The position numbers and the translations under genes were made by a program. A stretch of DNA of 64,000 nt from Odontocerum albicorne (lineage: Eukaryota > Arthropoda > Insecta > Trichoptera > Odontoceridae). Positions 62,221 to 64,000 of this stretch are shown here, piece by piece. The number at the start of each line of letters is the position of its first letter. Position 1 is the stretch's first letter. The notes beneath the pieces were generated by a model. That model saw only the letters and a program-made list of their open reading frames with translations. It was not told the DNA's origin and made no database searches. The stretch covers positions 3,038,409 through 3,102,408 of the forward strand of contig OX463866.1 in the NCBI GenBank assembly GCA_949825065.1. The letters are read 5' to 3'.

Positions 62221-64000
62221 GAAATTAAGAGTTTTTTCAGTCGCTTCTTAAAGCATGCCAAGGACGGAGCGAGTCTTATATTGGTTTGTAACTGATTCCA
62301 GAGTCTCATTGCATGCATGGTCAGTAAAGGATGACGTAAAAAAAGAGGAGCGGTGAACTGGAAAGGTCAATAGACAATATATGATACAAGACCTGTGTCC
62401 GCCCCATAATGACATACAGCATAGAGTCCAGAGCCGACACTGTCGGAACCAAAAATCTCCTTCGAACCAGGGAAATGAAGGTACTCAGGAGTATCGCTGG
62501 CAAAACCCTTCGTGATAGAGTACGAAACACAGAAATCCGAAGGATGTGCGTAGTTGAAGATATTGTCAGATGGGGACAATAGAGAAGAAGGTTCTGGAAC
62601 GAACATGTATCCAGAATGGCGGAACCAAGAGCCGTAAGAATGGCCAGGGACAGTATCCGCCAAGCGAGCAGACCTCCAGGACGACCTCGCAAAAGATGGA
62701 AAGACAGCTGGCAGTTGACGCCACAAGAGGGAAACGATGATGCAGGACCATAACAGGCCAACAGGCCTAAAAGAAGAGGAAGAAGAAGACGTTCTTAAGA
62801 TGTCGTTGAATCTACATTTAATTGGACAGCCACTGCATGCTAGAAGGTGATCGATGTTTTGTAACTTGCCACAGGTGCAAGCAGGGCTGGGCTGTCCGAA
62901 CTTCCTCATTTGACTTGGTTGTTGTGGATCCTGTCCACCTTTATGCGGAGTCTCATCCATGTGTTATAGTCGAAGTTTCCTCCAGCAGGGAAGCACTTAA
63001 CAGGCCTGTGGGATTGTACTAGAGAAAATGTAGCATGGTCCCTGTGACAGTTCACACATTTGCCCCAATACAACCTTGTAACGACGTTCAGTAATTTTAA
63101 TTATTTTATCAACTTTAATATAAGCCTCGATTCTAATAAATAGCAAATTATTTAGGTAAATACATTACATAAAACTAACAATAATGACAAATTAATACAT
63201 CTTGTTACAAATTAGCAAAAATGTGTCAGTTTGTTAAAATCAAATAATATTTGGTGACGTTTGTCAAAAGTCACTACGTTAGTCTGCATTGGCAAGAAAT
63301 GGGGTATACGATAGTTGGATTTTCGATTTTTTTATACCTAAAATTAAATGTTCGTATTTAGTACTATTCATAGTGGATCTTGAACTATTTAAAGATACAT
63401 ACAAATCATTCAATACATTAGAAAGTCAGTATAATTAAAATTTTGGAATTAAAACGTCAGTTTAGAGAAAAACAACGATTCGATTTGTAAAAAAAAACGA
63501 TTTTACCCCATCCCTTTAAGACATGACATTTCAAACGTCACAGTGACCATGCTACATTTTCTCTTTAGTTCGGAAAATCTAGGATGAACCCTATGACAGT
63601 TCACAAATTTGCCCCAATGCAACCTTGTAACGATGTTCAGTAATTTTAATTATTTTATCAACTTTAATATAAGCCTCGATTCTAATAAAAAGCAAGTTAT
63701 TTAGGTAAATACATTACATAAAACTAACAATAATGACAAATTAATACATCTTGTCACAAATTAGCAAAAATGTGGCAGTTTGTTAAAATCAAATAATATT
63801 TGGTGACGTTTGTCAAGTCACTACGTTAGTCTGCATTGGCTAGGGATGGGGTATTCGATAATTGGATTTTCAAAAATCGATTTCGAAAATCGATTTCAAT
63901 TAAATGTTCGTAATTAGTATTAATTCATAGTGGATCTTGGCATATTTAAAGATAGATACAAATCATAGAATACATTAGAAAGTCAGTATAATGAAAATTA
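62221..64000. mobile_element. Second copy of composite TE block (LINE-B, LINE-N, LINE-O, MITE-1 pair)
   Basis: From 62221 the sequence repeats 52643 onward at a constant offset of 9578 bp, through a LINE-B scrap (minus), LINE-N (plus, 62374-62793), LINE-O (minus, 62794-63014) and two MITE-1 copies (63015 to the window edge). By hand I count about a dozen differences in the 700 bp 62319-63019. Confidence 0.88.

Noticed and set aside
1..64000. Second host gene or endogenous virus genome
   Set aside because: Every other coding trace I could interpret belongs to LINE, mariner, piggyBac or hAT sequences or an uncertain endonuclease fragment; no gag, pol or envelope genes and no other spliced host exons were recognised.

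Overview
The window looks like nuclear DNA of an insect or other arthropod. It is AT-rich and dense with degraded transposable elements of typical arthropod types (mariner/Tc1, piggyBac, hAT, RTE- and Jockey-like LINEs, tRNA-derived SINEs, solo LTRs, MITEs, minisatellites). It carries one host gene with short exons split by TE-filled introns. I cannot name the species or order from sequence alone.

Host gene (3133-41274, plus strand, 5'-incomplete). I assembled eleven exons by hand from splice signals, and all ten junctions keep the same reading frame. The first two exons encode the end of a DC-STAMP-type membrane domain (DCST1/DCST2/sneaky family, sperm and cell-fusion proteins). Exons 4-5 encode an eight-cysteine C4C4 RING, which normally ends such proteins. 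Here the frame continues through five short linker exons into one uninterrupted 6.2-kb terminal exon. The in-window product is 2435 residues, of which about 2240 lie beyond the RING: a Lys/Glu-rich, predicted coiled-coil and disordered extension with recent internal repeats and a basic Asn/Thr/Gln/Arg tail. A membrane DCST-RING protein fused to a giant filament-like tail is the most notable thing in the window.

Introns (3.3-35 kb). They hold nested LINE, SINE and MITE copies, several solo LTRs, two hairpin-forming mariner derivatives or mariner-bearing inverted repeats, a tandemly amplified fragment of a piggyBac zinc-finger tail (18.3-19.1 kb), and a 9.5-kb intron with 16-bp and 21-bp minisatellites, a piggyBac element with recognisable TTAA ends (27.1-30.1 kb) and a solo LTR.

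Downstream (41.3-64 kb). I found no further host gene. The region is a TE graveyard whose insertion order can often be read from target-site duplications: hAT into LINE with a second LINE inside; a hAT MITE in a LINE; a hAT in an older repeat. It also holds a seven-unit 167/152-bp array with a conserved hammerhead-like sequence, a 25-bp satellite, and a composite block present twice (52.64 and 62.22 kb) at about 98% identity.

TE family letters (LINE-A, SINE-1 and so on) are local labels used only to link copies in this window.
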